DNA of 64,000 nt from Phanerodontia chrysosporium. Taxonomy: Eukaryota > Basidiomycota > Agaricomycetes > Polyporales > Phanerochaetaceae. Shown in pieces: positions 1 to 9,222 of the stretch. The notes under the pieces were generated by a model, which searched no databases, had not been told where the DNA came from, and was given only the letters and a program-made list of their open reading frames with translations. The translations under genes were made by a program, and so were the position numbers. The number at the start of each line of letters is the position of its first letter. Position 1 is the stretch's first letter. Location of the stretch: the NCBI GenBank assembly GCA_001910725.1, contig MJGA01000006.1, forward strand, positions 1,769,637 through 1,833,636, read 5' to 3'.

Positions 1-7
1 CCAGTCA

Positions 8-1057
8 CTAAGCCCCAACAGAGTAAACTTGGATCCTCCATACACCTCCGCATGTCAATCCAGGGCTCCCGGAGCACGAGAAGTAGCAGTCCGTGGTAGG
101 CGCACTTCCAGCACTGACAAATCCTGTCCCGCAATGGCACTCGTTGCCATGTTCGACACCGGCATACGTGAAGCCAGCCGCGTCACAAAGCTCGGCACAT
201 GTCGCGGGAGTGTTGTCGTCGAGGTCGTACAACTGGTCGTCGACGATGACGCGGCTCGGGTATCGCTTGCGCAAGGCTGCAGGACGCCCCAGCCTTCGGG
301 CAGCGTCTCGGTCGGGGACGGGCCCTGGTAGAGCTGGATCGTCCACGCGCCGCCACACGTCTGGCTCGCGTCGCCGGTGCACGGCGTGCCACAGCGGGAC
401 GGATCGATGGGCAGCGTCGCGCCGTTCACGAAGCCCGAGCCGCAGTGGCACTCGTTGCCGTTCTCGACGCCAGCAAAGCCGTAGCCCGAGGCGGCACAGT
501 GCGCGATGCACGCGTTCGGCGTGTTGTCGGCCAGGTCCGTGATCACGTCGCTGAATAGCATGCGCGAGCCGTCGTCTTGCGAACATGCGCTCGCGAGCGT
601 CCACCCGTCTGGCAGGGGCGGCGGGGAGCTGGGCGTAGGGCTGCCCCCACATTGCGTCCCGAGAGCACATTGGCCTGGCGGGTCATTTAGAGGAAGGTTC
701 GATATTGTATAGAGCCTGGAAGGACTTACCGCTTGGCCCAGGTACGAAGCCAGCGCAGCATGTACCGATAGAACCGGTGGGGCTAGACGATGCATTCAGG
801 CTGCTGCACATTCGATATTCCCGACAGAGGACTCACCACCCGTTCGTCGGCTCCTGGATGCATCGAGCTCCAACGAGCTCATTCGGGTCCGTGGGGTTAT
901 ATCCACAGATGTTACCCCAGACGTAGCTGTTCGTGTTCCACGGGGCAACGTTCATACAGCAGAAGGGAAGGGGCCTGCTACCGCCACACGAAGCGGCAGC
1001 AGAACACGCGTATGCGAGTAGCAAGAGTTTAGCGAGCAATGTACTTCGGGAGTACAT
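8..1057 (-). CDS. Secreted cysteine-rich protein with two WSC domains (family copy 1, frame break)
   Basis: Reverse-strand gene modelled as exons 1057-837, 803-730 and 674-8. The first ATG giving a clean signal peptide is at 1057 (MYSRSTLL, then a leucine stretch and an AAAS end). A cysteine-rich module follows (CC near residue 33, YVWGNIC, then TCCAG). Two WSC domains come next, each with a GFAGVENGNECHCG / TYAGVEHGNECHCG-type core. WSC domains are known as carbohydrate-binding modules of fungal walls and secreted enzymes, so a wall or extracellular role is inferred. Intron phases (2, then 1) match the four relatives in this window. Intron 1 has a NAGNAG acceptor (804 or 801). The second WSC domain is in another frame: one base appears to be missing at about 255-268, next to a GGG run. 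This may be a consensus error or a real mutation. Confidence 0.7.
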
Positions 1058-1131
1058 GATGTACGTTGAGCGATGAAGAGGTAGCGGAAAATCGCAAACT
1101 TGGCTGGCCACCCTGCGGATCCTTCCGTCCC

Positions 1132-1137
1132 TTTATA
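1132..1137 (-). promoter_or_regulatory. TATA box of WSC copy 1
   Basis: TATAAA on the reverse strand, about 75 bp upstream of the chosen ATG at 1057. It supports that start over the in-frame upstream codon. Confidence 0.5.
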
Positions 1138-2972
1138 CGCCCTTCTCGCGCAGGAGCACTTGGGAAGGATGGAACCTAAGTCACCATTCGTACCTTAGCA
1201 GTTATGAACGGCAGTGCCTAGCTGCCGCTTGGCGCAACCGAGAGGTGGCGACTCTAGCGTCGGCCGCTCACGCGGGCACCCAGCCCCGAGCCAGACAGTG
1301 ATGTTGTTTCCTACATTCGAAGCGTTAATTGAGGCTCTGGAAAGCCAAACGGAGGATACATCACTCGCCGGATGTAGCCTGCCAAGAGCATCGAGAGGGG
1401 ATCGGGACCCCGGGAATTATGCCCCGTCTCAACCTAGGACACTCCGTTGCATGGGAGCTCGAGCAATATCCGCCATGACAGTCGGACACGTCTGGATTGG
1501 AAATGATCTGTCGAGTTGTGCCTGAGCTTCGGGTGCGTGGGTGGGAAACAGCCGTGCATCTGATGTCAGCGGCTATTATCAGTTGACAGTATACCATCAG
1601 CGAGCCGTGCGAGGCCATCTCGTCTCCTTCCGACCAGCACTTGAGAATTGAAGGTCATCCAATCGTACAAACAGTGATACCCACCGTGAGCAGCAAGGAG
1701 CCTCACGACCTAGACTTCTCCACAGAACTCTCGCGTTGTAGGTCTAGTGGCATGGAGTAGGCTCAAAATCTGGGCGTATCTCTGAAGTGTTCCGGCCAGG
1801 ATAACAACGGAGCAGGCGGGGTCAACGAAATATCTACAATCTAGCGCCTTGCCGTTCCTTGGTAGAGTGAGAAAGTCAGGGATAGTTGCTACATAGCCAG
1901 GGTACGAGCGACGCACTTGCATCTGTGCTGCAAGAATTCCACTCGTATCCACGAGGAGTTGCTTCAATACCTGAAGGAGTGCGGCTGCGATGCCAGAGGA
2001 GTCGTCGATGCACTCCTCCGGGCGTATCCTGCCGACAGAGATGGCTGTATGCGAGATCCTCATAAGGATGGAGGAACAATCCAGGTCATCCAGACCTCCA
2101 TGCGTGCCTGGGCGGAGGCAAGTGTGGATGACGGCACGGTCAGCAGTACACTGTTGACAGTCGGTATCAAGAGCGGGCGCAACCTGGCTTATCGGCGCAT
2201 AGCGTCCGAAGACATCGCACGAGAGGACCTGCAAGCTTGAGGCTAATCGCGGACTAGAAGGGCGGACACGGTCTGAGACGGTGTGCACAGTGTAGAACCC
2301 ATACGATAGAGTAGCAAAGAGGAGCGAACTCAGAGTTCCTTTGTGGTAGACGCGACGGTCCTAGTCGTCGCTTTGATGGCAGTGATGGCGCAGCCTTGTA
2401 CGGACAGAATGCTCCCACGGTTGTTCAACGCTCGGTTGCACGTTGGTCGGGACAGTCGTCTCTCCGTATCAAGGACGCTGCAAGCATATATCTGATAGCT
2501 AGGAACGCAACCTTAGAGACACGTTTTCCGGCGTATGGCCGCGGTAGGTCCTTGTCCGCCCAGGCACGCCCTGCTGTCAGCTAATGTATAACCCGCCAGG
2601 GCTCTTGTCGTAATGCGAGCGTACGATGCTTGCGTGAATCATCTCCGGAGGCCATGTGCCCGACTGCAGATCCTCCCCAGACAAGCTCCCAGCATGCTCA
2701 GGCACGAGAGTCGTCGATATCTTCGCGCCCTTGCAGGTCCCCGCGACCCTGCTGCCTCGCCCGGGCTGCTCGAGAGCACACCAAGTGCCAGAGTCTTCCG
2801 ATGCACGTTTCTGCGAACAGAGAGCGGCTGCCGTGGCTTCTCCAGTGGCTGTCAGTGACGAACTCTCCCGGGATTATTGCCAGTGGAAGTGCAGCAGCGA
2901 ATATAGAGAACCAACGCATGAGCGACCCTTCCTCGAACCCTTCCAGTAGTTGCCCTGCCAAGCCTCCATAGG
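1138..2972. other. Spacer without a convincing gene
   Basis: About 1.8 kb between divergent WSC genes. ORFs of up to about 190 codons occur, but none has a good ATG, recognisable domain or plausible splice pattern. It presumably holds the promoters of copies 1 and 2. Confidence 0.5.
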
Positions 2973-3755
2973 ATGCACATCCCCGCAACTCTCCTCTCCT
3001 CTGTGCTCGCACTCATTTCCGCCGCCGCAGCGCAGACATCGCCATGCATCGCTCCGCGCAGCATTGGCATCTGCGCCCAGTACGTCGTGCCGTACTCGGA
3101 TAACGCCTACTTCTGGAACCAGTACTGCGAGATCGGGCCCCCGGCGGACCCCAACACGCTCATGGCGTCAGACGTTGAGTTCTACGATCCCCTATACGGC
3201 TGGTGCGTCTCCTCCCCGCCGAGCGAGCCCCGCGCCCGGCTGACGTCCGCTCCAGCGATACCGCCGTGGGCTTCGTGCTGACCTGCTGCGCCCGGGACGC
3301 CTGTGAGCGTTTTTTTTTTTTTTTTTTTGCACCCAACATCGTCCCGAGGACGCTCGGCGTCCTGACCAGACGGGCTCTTTCTAGCGTGCGCGGTCTACGA
3401 AGACTGCACGGGGCCCGCGACGCCGCCGCCCGTGCCCGCCTACCCGCCCGCGCTCGCCCCGGGCTGGTCCGTCGCGGTGCCGTGCGCGGTCGACAACCCG
3501 CAGCGGGTGCTCGCGGGCGTCGCCGTCATGTACCTGCCCGGCAACACGCCGCTGCTCTGCACGTCGCAGTGCGGCGCGCAGGACTATGCGTACGCCGGCG
3601 TCGAGTACGGCGACGAGTGCTACTGCGGCACGGGCTACGTCGACGGCGTCGTTCCTCCGGCTGCGAACCTGTCCGACTGCGGCATGCTCTGCTCGGGCAG
3701 CATGTACGACGTCTGTGGGGGCTCGTGGAGGATGCAGATTTACAAGTTCAATTGA
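2973..3755 (+). CDS. Secreted cysteine-rich WSC-domain protein (family copy 2)
   Basis: Exons 2973-3202, 3256-3302 and 3385-3755 give 215 residues. The N-terminus is a signal peptide (MHIPATLLSSVLALISAAAA). Residues of about 25-110 form a module with eight cysteines: PC..PR..GIC, PYSDNAYFW...C, MASDVEFYDP.YGC, LTCCA, then SCAVYEDC. A single WSC domain follows (GWSVAVPCAVDN, YAYAGVEYGDECYCGTGY, CGGSWRMQIYKFN at the end). The N-terminal module is not one I recognise. WSC domains bind glycans, so the protein probably sits in the cell wall or outside the cell. Intron 2 carries a long T run (about 3309-3329). Exon 2 is 47 nt, as in copies 3 and 4. Intron phases are 2 and 1. Confidence 0.85.
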
Positions 3756-4136
3756 AGATAGATGTGGGGGGCAGCCCTTGCAGATATCAGGAGATATTAT
3801 TTGGGCTATTAGTCACATCTAAACGCCACAACGCGCGAGACTGATGATCACGTCGCACGGAAGCAAAAGGATGAAATACGATACGTAGACGAAATTGTCT
3901 AGGCCAGCGCAACGTCCGCTCGGAGAATTGCTGGATTTGCACAGGCCAGAGCCTGCACCGCGACAGTCGAACAGCCGATCCGGGCATTCCACGAGACGCG
4001 TGCAGGGCAGGGCCAGGGCCAGTCCCGGTCAGCACGCTCACCTTTGTGTTCGCCCGTCCTCCCCGCATCTCCAGACGGGCCATAAAATCCGGGGGCGGCC
4101 GCAACCCCACACTAGACTCGAACCCGACCAAACGCG

Positions 4137-4920
4137 ATGCACCTTACCCTACCACCCCTCTCCCCCGCGCTCCCCCTGCTCCTGCTCCTCGCCGGCGCGG
4201 CGTCCGCGCAGTTCCCGTGCACCGCGCCGCGCCCCGTCGGCATCTGCGCGTACTACGTGCGGCCGTACTCGGACGAGGCGTACGTCCTGGGCACCGCGTG
4301 CGGGATCCCGGTGCCCCCGGGCGGCCCGGGCACCCTGATGGCGTCCGACGTCGAGTTCTACGACCCCGAATACGGCTGGTGAGCACCCGCCGCCCCGCCT
4401 GCGCGCGCGCACGCGCGCTTGCAAACGGGACGCTGAGCGACGCGTGTGCAGCGACAGCAACGCCGGCTACAACCTGACGTGCTGCGCACGCTCCGTCTGT
4501 GAGTGCCCCTGCTGGATTGCGGGCGCCGGGGCGCGGCTCACCCTGCGTACAGCGTGCGCGGTCTACGAGGACTGCACGGGCGAGACGCCGCTGCCCGCGC
4601 CGCAGTACCCGCCGATCCTCGCGGACGGGTGGTCGCTCGACATGCCCTGCGCGGTCGACAACGCGCAGCGGGTGCTCGCGAACGTCGTCGTGTCGTACAT
4701 GGCGAGCAACAGCCCGTACACGTGCACGACGCTGTGCGCGTCGAAGGGCTACGCGTACGCGGGCGTCGAGTACAGCGACGAGTGCTATTGCGGCACGGGC
4801 TACGTGGGCGGCGTGATGCCCCCGGCGGCGGACCTCTCGGAGTGCGGAATGCTCTGCGCAGGCACCATGTATGCGGACTGTGGAGGATCCTGGAGGATGC
4901 AGATCTACAAGTTCAATTAG
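4137..4920 (+). CDS. Secreted cysteine-rich WSC-domain protein (family copy 3)
   Basis: Exons 4137-4378, 4452-4498 and 4553-4920 give 218 residues. A signal peptide rich in Leu and Pro ends near ASAQ. Then comes the eight-cysteine module (PC.APRPVGIC, RPYSDEAYVLGTAC, LMASDVEFYDPEYGC, NLTCCARSV, SCAVYEDC) and one WSC domain (GWSLDMPCAVDN, YAYAGVEYSDECYCGTGY, CGGSWRMQIYKFN). It lies 381 bp downstream of copy 2, same strand, with identical intron positions, so tandem duplication is the simplest origin. A TATA-like CATAAAA lies at about 4081, roughly 55 bp before the ATG. Codon use is very GC-rich, which creates a long spurious antisense ORF over this gene. A cell-wall or extracellular role is inferred from the WSC domain. 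Confidence 0.85.
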
Positions 4921-5138
4921 TCGAGATGAACCTTGAACAGAATGCGTTCGTACCTGTACTATTGTTATAACGTTTCGCGCTTGTGGATATGTCCAGCTCG
5001 CATGGGTCGACGGGGTCATGCCAGAGCAACATGTGCATGAACGGGTTTACGAGTGCACTTAGCACGATGGCGAGACCGCGTGGTCTAACGGCGGGACGCG
5101 GACGCGGACCCTGCAGGGCCATCTGTCAATTACAGCTG

Positions 5139-5144
5139 TATAAA
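5139..5144 (+). promoter_or_regulatory. TATA box of WSC copy 4
   Basis: TATAAA, 55 bp upstream of the ATG at 5199. Confidence 0.5.
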
Positions 5145-5198
5145 TGCGCTTTGGAAAGCAACTCAGACCGCTTCGAACCGCCGGCACAATCGACCCAG

Positions 5199-5958
5199 AT
5201 GCTACTCACCATGACAAAGCTCGCCTTGCCGGCCTTCCTGCTCTCTCAGACCGCGCTCACACAGGTGTCGCCCTGCGTGTCGCCGCGTAGTGTGGGTATA
5301 TGCGCCGCTTCGATCAGGCCCTTCTCGGATAATGCCTACACCTGGGGCACGATCTGCGAGATCCCGGTGCCTCCTGGAGGGTCGGGCGTTCTCATGGCCT
5401 CGGACATTGAGTTCTACGACCCGCAGTACGGCTGGTGAGCACGGCGTGTTCTGATATATTCCGCGCGGTGCTGAAGCTCGAGCAGCGACACCGATGCCGG
5501 ATATCTTCTGACCTGCTGCGCGCAGTCTGCCTGTCAGCCGTCACGTCGCCTTGTCATGACGTGGCATCTCACCATCCGTCGTTGCAGCATGCGCAGTCTA
5601 CGAAGACTGCAGCGGCCCCGAGACGCCGCTCCCAGAGCCCTACTACCCCCCACCGCTCTCGCCGGGCTGGTCGGTCGACATGCCGTGCGCAGTTGACAAC
5701 CCGCAGCGCGTGCTCGCGAACGTGGTCGTGTCGTACGCGCCCGGCAACACGCCGTACAGCTGCACGGGCCTATGTTCGTCGGGGGGTTACGCGTACGCGG
5801 GCGTCGAATATGGCGACGAGTGCTACTGTGGGACGGGCTACGTGGGCGGGACGGAGCCGGCTGCGGCGGACCTGTCGGAGTGTGGGATGCTGTGTGCGGG
5901 GAGCATGTACGAGGACTGTGGGGGGTCGTGGCGGATGCAGATCTACAAGTTTAATTAG
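5199..5958 (+). CDS. Secreted cysteine-rich WSC-domain protein (family copy 4)
   Basis: Exons 5199-5434, 5486-5532 and 5588-5958 give 217 residues. The signal peptide starts MLLTMTKLALPAFLLSQ. The eight-cysteine module is as in copies 2 and 3 (PCVSPRSVGIC, RPFSDNAYTWGTIC, LMASDIEFYDPQYGC, LLTCCAQSA, SCAVYEDC). One WSC domain follows (GWSVDMPCAVDN, YAYAGVEYGDECYCGTGY, ending IYKFN). It is the third forward copy in the tandem array. Exon 1 first appears to end at an in-frame stop directly after YGW. This is an artefact of the phase-2 donor (TG|GTGAGC), which recreates a cysteine codon after splicing in copies 2-5. Function is inferred only from the WSC domain and secretion signal. Confidence 0.85.
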
Positions 5959-6930
5959 CAGGGCGCGCAAGGGCGCGTGTGCCTGGAGTCATCGATGTAC
6001 ATGGAAGCGCTTCTTGTGGGAGACCTGCCAGCGGCTGGCCAGAAGTCGAGAATTAATCCAGTCCTGTGCGACGGCATCCAGGCTGGCCCAGCGCGACGAG
6101 GCCTCCAAGTGCGAGAGGCTTAAGAGACGTGTTTTAGAGTACAGAGAGGCCAAACGCTGCCCGTCTTGCAGCAGGCGCCTCGTGCGTGCTGCCCGCCGTG
6201 GGCGTTGGCCTCATTAGGGGCACCGTCCGTGGGCGATCTCGCGTGCCGCCGGCGGGCAATCTTGCTGATGATCCCGCAGTGACGTCGGTACCAGGTCCGC
6301 TGTACCCGCTGAGCATGACGCCTCTGTGAGTTCCCTGCTTTGTTGAAACCTTACCCAGTATTGACGTTCGCCAAGAGCGTAGCTGCGGACGGCACACGAC
6401 AAGCAATCCATCGCGGTTGGCGAGCGAGGGTGGTGGACAGGGCGGGCACGGCGGGGGACGAGGGGTGAGCGAAAAGACAGGGCCTGGCAGTGCCACGGTG
6501 CGCTTAGCAGAAGCGGACCCGTCCGCGGCTTGTGGAGCTCGTCCAGATCGGGTATGACGTGCCGACACGCCGCCGCTGCCTCCCGCCGCGCGCGCGCGCG
6601 CAGAGAGCGAGGACTGGCTGCCGTTCCCAGCGCACGAGCCGGCCGCGCCAGACTCCTGCTCAGACACCGCCCGCCGCGCGCGACGCCGTCCACACCGCCG
6701 CCGCCGCCGCCGCCAGCGAGCACCGCACAGCCAGGCCGCCCCCGCCGGCGCGTGGCGGGTCCGTTAATGACGTACCAGGGAAAATATGACATAGCATGCA
6801 GTTCCGACGGCTTGCGTCCCAATTTGTAGCGAGCAGCGAGGCATCATATCAGGCAGGCCTTCATCTCCTCCCGGTCCCTCCAAGAGACGCGGCGCCCCCG
6901 TCCTGCCCATCCACCCCCCGCCCACGCACC
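5959..6930. other. Spacer, GC-rich
   Basis: No gene is supported. A CG-rich stretch around 6575-6720 includes (GCC)n-like codon repeats that create overlapping spurious ORFs on both strands. Confidence 0.4.
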
Positions 6931-7251
6931 ATGTCCCAGCCCCAGGCAGGTCCCCCACCTCTCCCCGTCCTTCCCGCCGTCCTCACCTGCCCTTCCCTCC
7001 AGGACACGGGCGACGACGCCTTTGCCGAGCTCGAGGAGGCGCTCACCCGTTATTCCCAGGAGATGCACGACTACACCCTCCGTCGGTGGTCGGACTCCCG
7101 CCGCGAACTCGAGGAGAAGCGTGCCGCCGCCAGCGCCGCCGGCAGCAAGAAGGCCAGCCGCCGCCAACAGCCCCAGCCCCAGCGCAGTCACCACGAGCAA
7201 GGCCAGCCGCAATCGTCCGCATCGACGAGCTCCGCCGCTGGCAACGGTTGA
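6931..7251 (+). CDS. Small charged helical protein, unrecognised
   Basis: Single open frame of 106 codons from the ATG at 6931 (MSQPQAGPP) to TGA at 7249. After a proline-rich start, residues of about 25-65 look like one amphipathic helix (DDAFAELEEALTRYSQEMHD, then RRELEEKRAA). The tail is rich in Ser, Gln and basic residues. A pyrimidine-rich tract ending CCTCCAG at 7002 resembles a splice acceptor, but I find no donor that keeps frame, so I leave the gene unspliced. No family is recognised. The helix looks selected as protein, but the gene could also be a fragment. Confidence 0.35.
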   Translation: MSQPQAGPPPLPVLPAVLTCPSLQDTGDDAFAELEEALTRYSQEMHDYTLRRWSDSRRELEEKRAAASAAGSKKASRRQQPQPQRSHHEQGQPQSSASTSSAAGNG

Positions 7252-9222
7252 TCCAGTCTGCGTCCGCAGACACACCCACAGCTAAAAGCAAAAGAAAGAC
7301 AAAACCGCATGTCTGGACAGGGTTGTAGGTCACTCATCTGGCTTTGCCGACGCCTCGGTCGCCAACGACCCCGTTTCTTTCCCTCTAGGACACGTTTTGA
7401 CGCTCCCCCCACGGCGCTGCAGGGCAGCAACAGCTCTTTTCTCCGTTTGCTCCATCTCGATGACGGTCTCACACCACGGTTACTTGGTTGTATTATACGT
7501 GTTCTGTACGCTCTCGTTTACGACGTTGCTTTCTCCCCGATACGTTTCGTTCGTCTTCCCAGCGGACCCGCCGCGACCTGCATTGCAGCCTCAAGTCCGA
7601 GACGGGTGCCAACAGAGAGCCGGTGGACGGGGATGATGCGGCGCATTGGCTCGCAGTCGGTGAGTCCTACGCTGTCTCTACCGTACCAAAATTGCTCACG
7701 GGTCAGCAAAAGACACATGCCCTGGCTGCACCGACCTTTCGATGAGCCCTGGGGGTAAACCATGCCTGGCGACTTGGAATGCCCGGATGAATCCCTGGAG
7801 TGTGCTGCCGCGCAGCGCAAGCGACGGTAGTCCAGGAACACACCATGAAAGTATCGATCAAGCGACTGAAGCCACTCACCTGTCACAGGCTGACCGTACG
7901 GTTGCAGAAGAACGCGTGCATGGGGCAGATCACCCCAGCGCGGCCAACAGTGACAACCCCTGTGGTACTACGACGAACCCACTCGCCAGTGCGTCGCGCG
8001 GGCCTCATCTCGCCAATGTCGGCGGCACCGCAGAACGGCTGCTCCAGCGTGCAGATCTGCGAGGATCAAGGGCAACAAGGACGCCTGACGCCAGCCGCCT
8101 GCGCCTGTCCCCGCGCACGGATTGCACCCGTCCCACCCGTTCGTGCGTGTACGCGCTGATCCGCCGCAAGAACGACAGGCCGCGCGCACAGCCCCGGCGG
8201 GCGCACACACACACCGCGCGGGCCCGCGAGGGATCCCTGATGCACGCCAGGCCCGGCACGCTGGCGGGGCCCCCGCCCTATTCCGCGTCCGCGGCGCATG
8301 CGCAGGGAGGAGGCGCGGGCGTGTGTGGCGCGTGCAGCAGCGCGAGCGCGGGCGGCCCAGGCGCCGCCCAGGCCCTCGCGTGGCCCCCCCCCCCCCGTTG
8401 CGGCGGGAACACGGGGGCGTCCGTCGGCACGGCAACCGCGGGGCGCGACCGTCCAGGCACGCGCGGGCCCCCCGGCCGCGCGTGCCCACGCCACGCCCTC
8501 GGACAGCCCGCGCCCCCCCATGCGCGCGCGGCGTGGCGGGCCCCACAGAGGCCCACAGAGCCCAGCGCGCGTGTGCCTGGTTCTGCGTCGTCCCTGCCGC
8601 GGGCCTGTGTCCTGCATGTACAGGGGGTGTGCGGCCGCATGTGCTGCACAGGGGAGGCCCTGTTTGCGGCGCTGCGTTCGAGAGCGGGCCCCGAGGCGCC
8701 AGTGCCGTTGCCACAAGGTTGAGCCGCCCAAAACACCCGGCGGGCAGCGTGCTTCCTTGTGCCTTGGCGTGCCTCGTTGGAAAGAAATGTCGGACGGTTG
8801 CGCAAAGCGCTGCGAAGAACCTCTCGCGGTGCTCATGGGGGAAACGGTGGTAGTGCATAGTTATACAGTGCTGGGGGTACACAGAGCAAAGGAGAGTGTC
8901 GACAACTAGCTAATGATACCGACCGAAACTGGATGCTGTTTCACCAATCGCGAGTTTTCAGCGCAATGCACACGAAGCAAGCATAGACCCATGTACTGGA
9001 AGAAGCAAACGATAAAAAAAAAGTAGCGCGAGCATGGAGCGGAAAGACGATCAAGCGATGTACACAGAATCAAAAAGAGATCAACGAGTCCAAGTGATTG
9101 CGCGAGTGACCGCTATGATACAGATGAAGGCAAAAGAAAGAAAGGCCTCGAATGGTGGACGTTCGTGACATTGTGGCGTTGTAGCTTGGGTTGGGCAGTC
9201 GGCAGGAGGGACGCGCAGGAGC
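7252..9222. other. Spacer with a GC-rich core
   Basis: No convincing gene. At about 8080-8730 the sequence is extremely GC-rich and open in several frames on both strands (up to 326 codons). Composition is biased to Ala, Arg, Gly and Pro, with no domains. I treat these as composition artefacts. Confidence 0.4.

Noticed and set aside
1710..2288. Reverse-strand ORF of 192 codons as a gene
   Set aside because: The first codon is GTG, no ATG is well placed, and no domain or splice support is visible.
3303..3384. Poly-T tract as a retroelement tail
   Set aside because: It lies inside intron 2 of WSC copy 2 with normal splice sites and no target-site duplication or element body.
4144..5019. Long antisense ORF (291 codons)
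   Set aside because: It overlaps WSC copy 3 in opposite strand; Arg/Ala/Val-rich composition shows it is a shadow of GC-rich codons.
7742..8882. Overlapping 300-codon ORFs on both strands
   Set aside because: Low-complexity GC-driven translation, no domains and mutually exclusive overlap.
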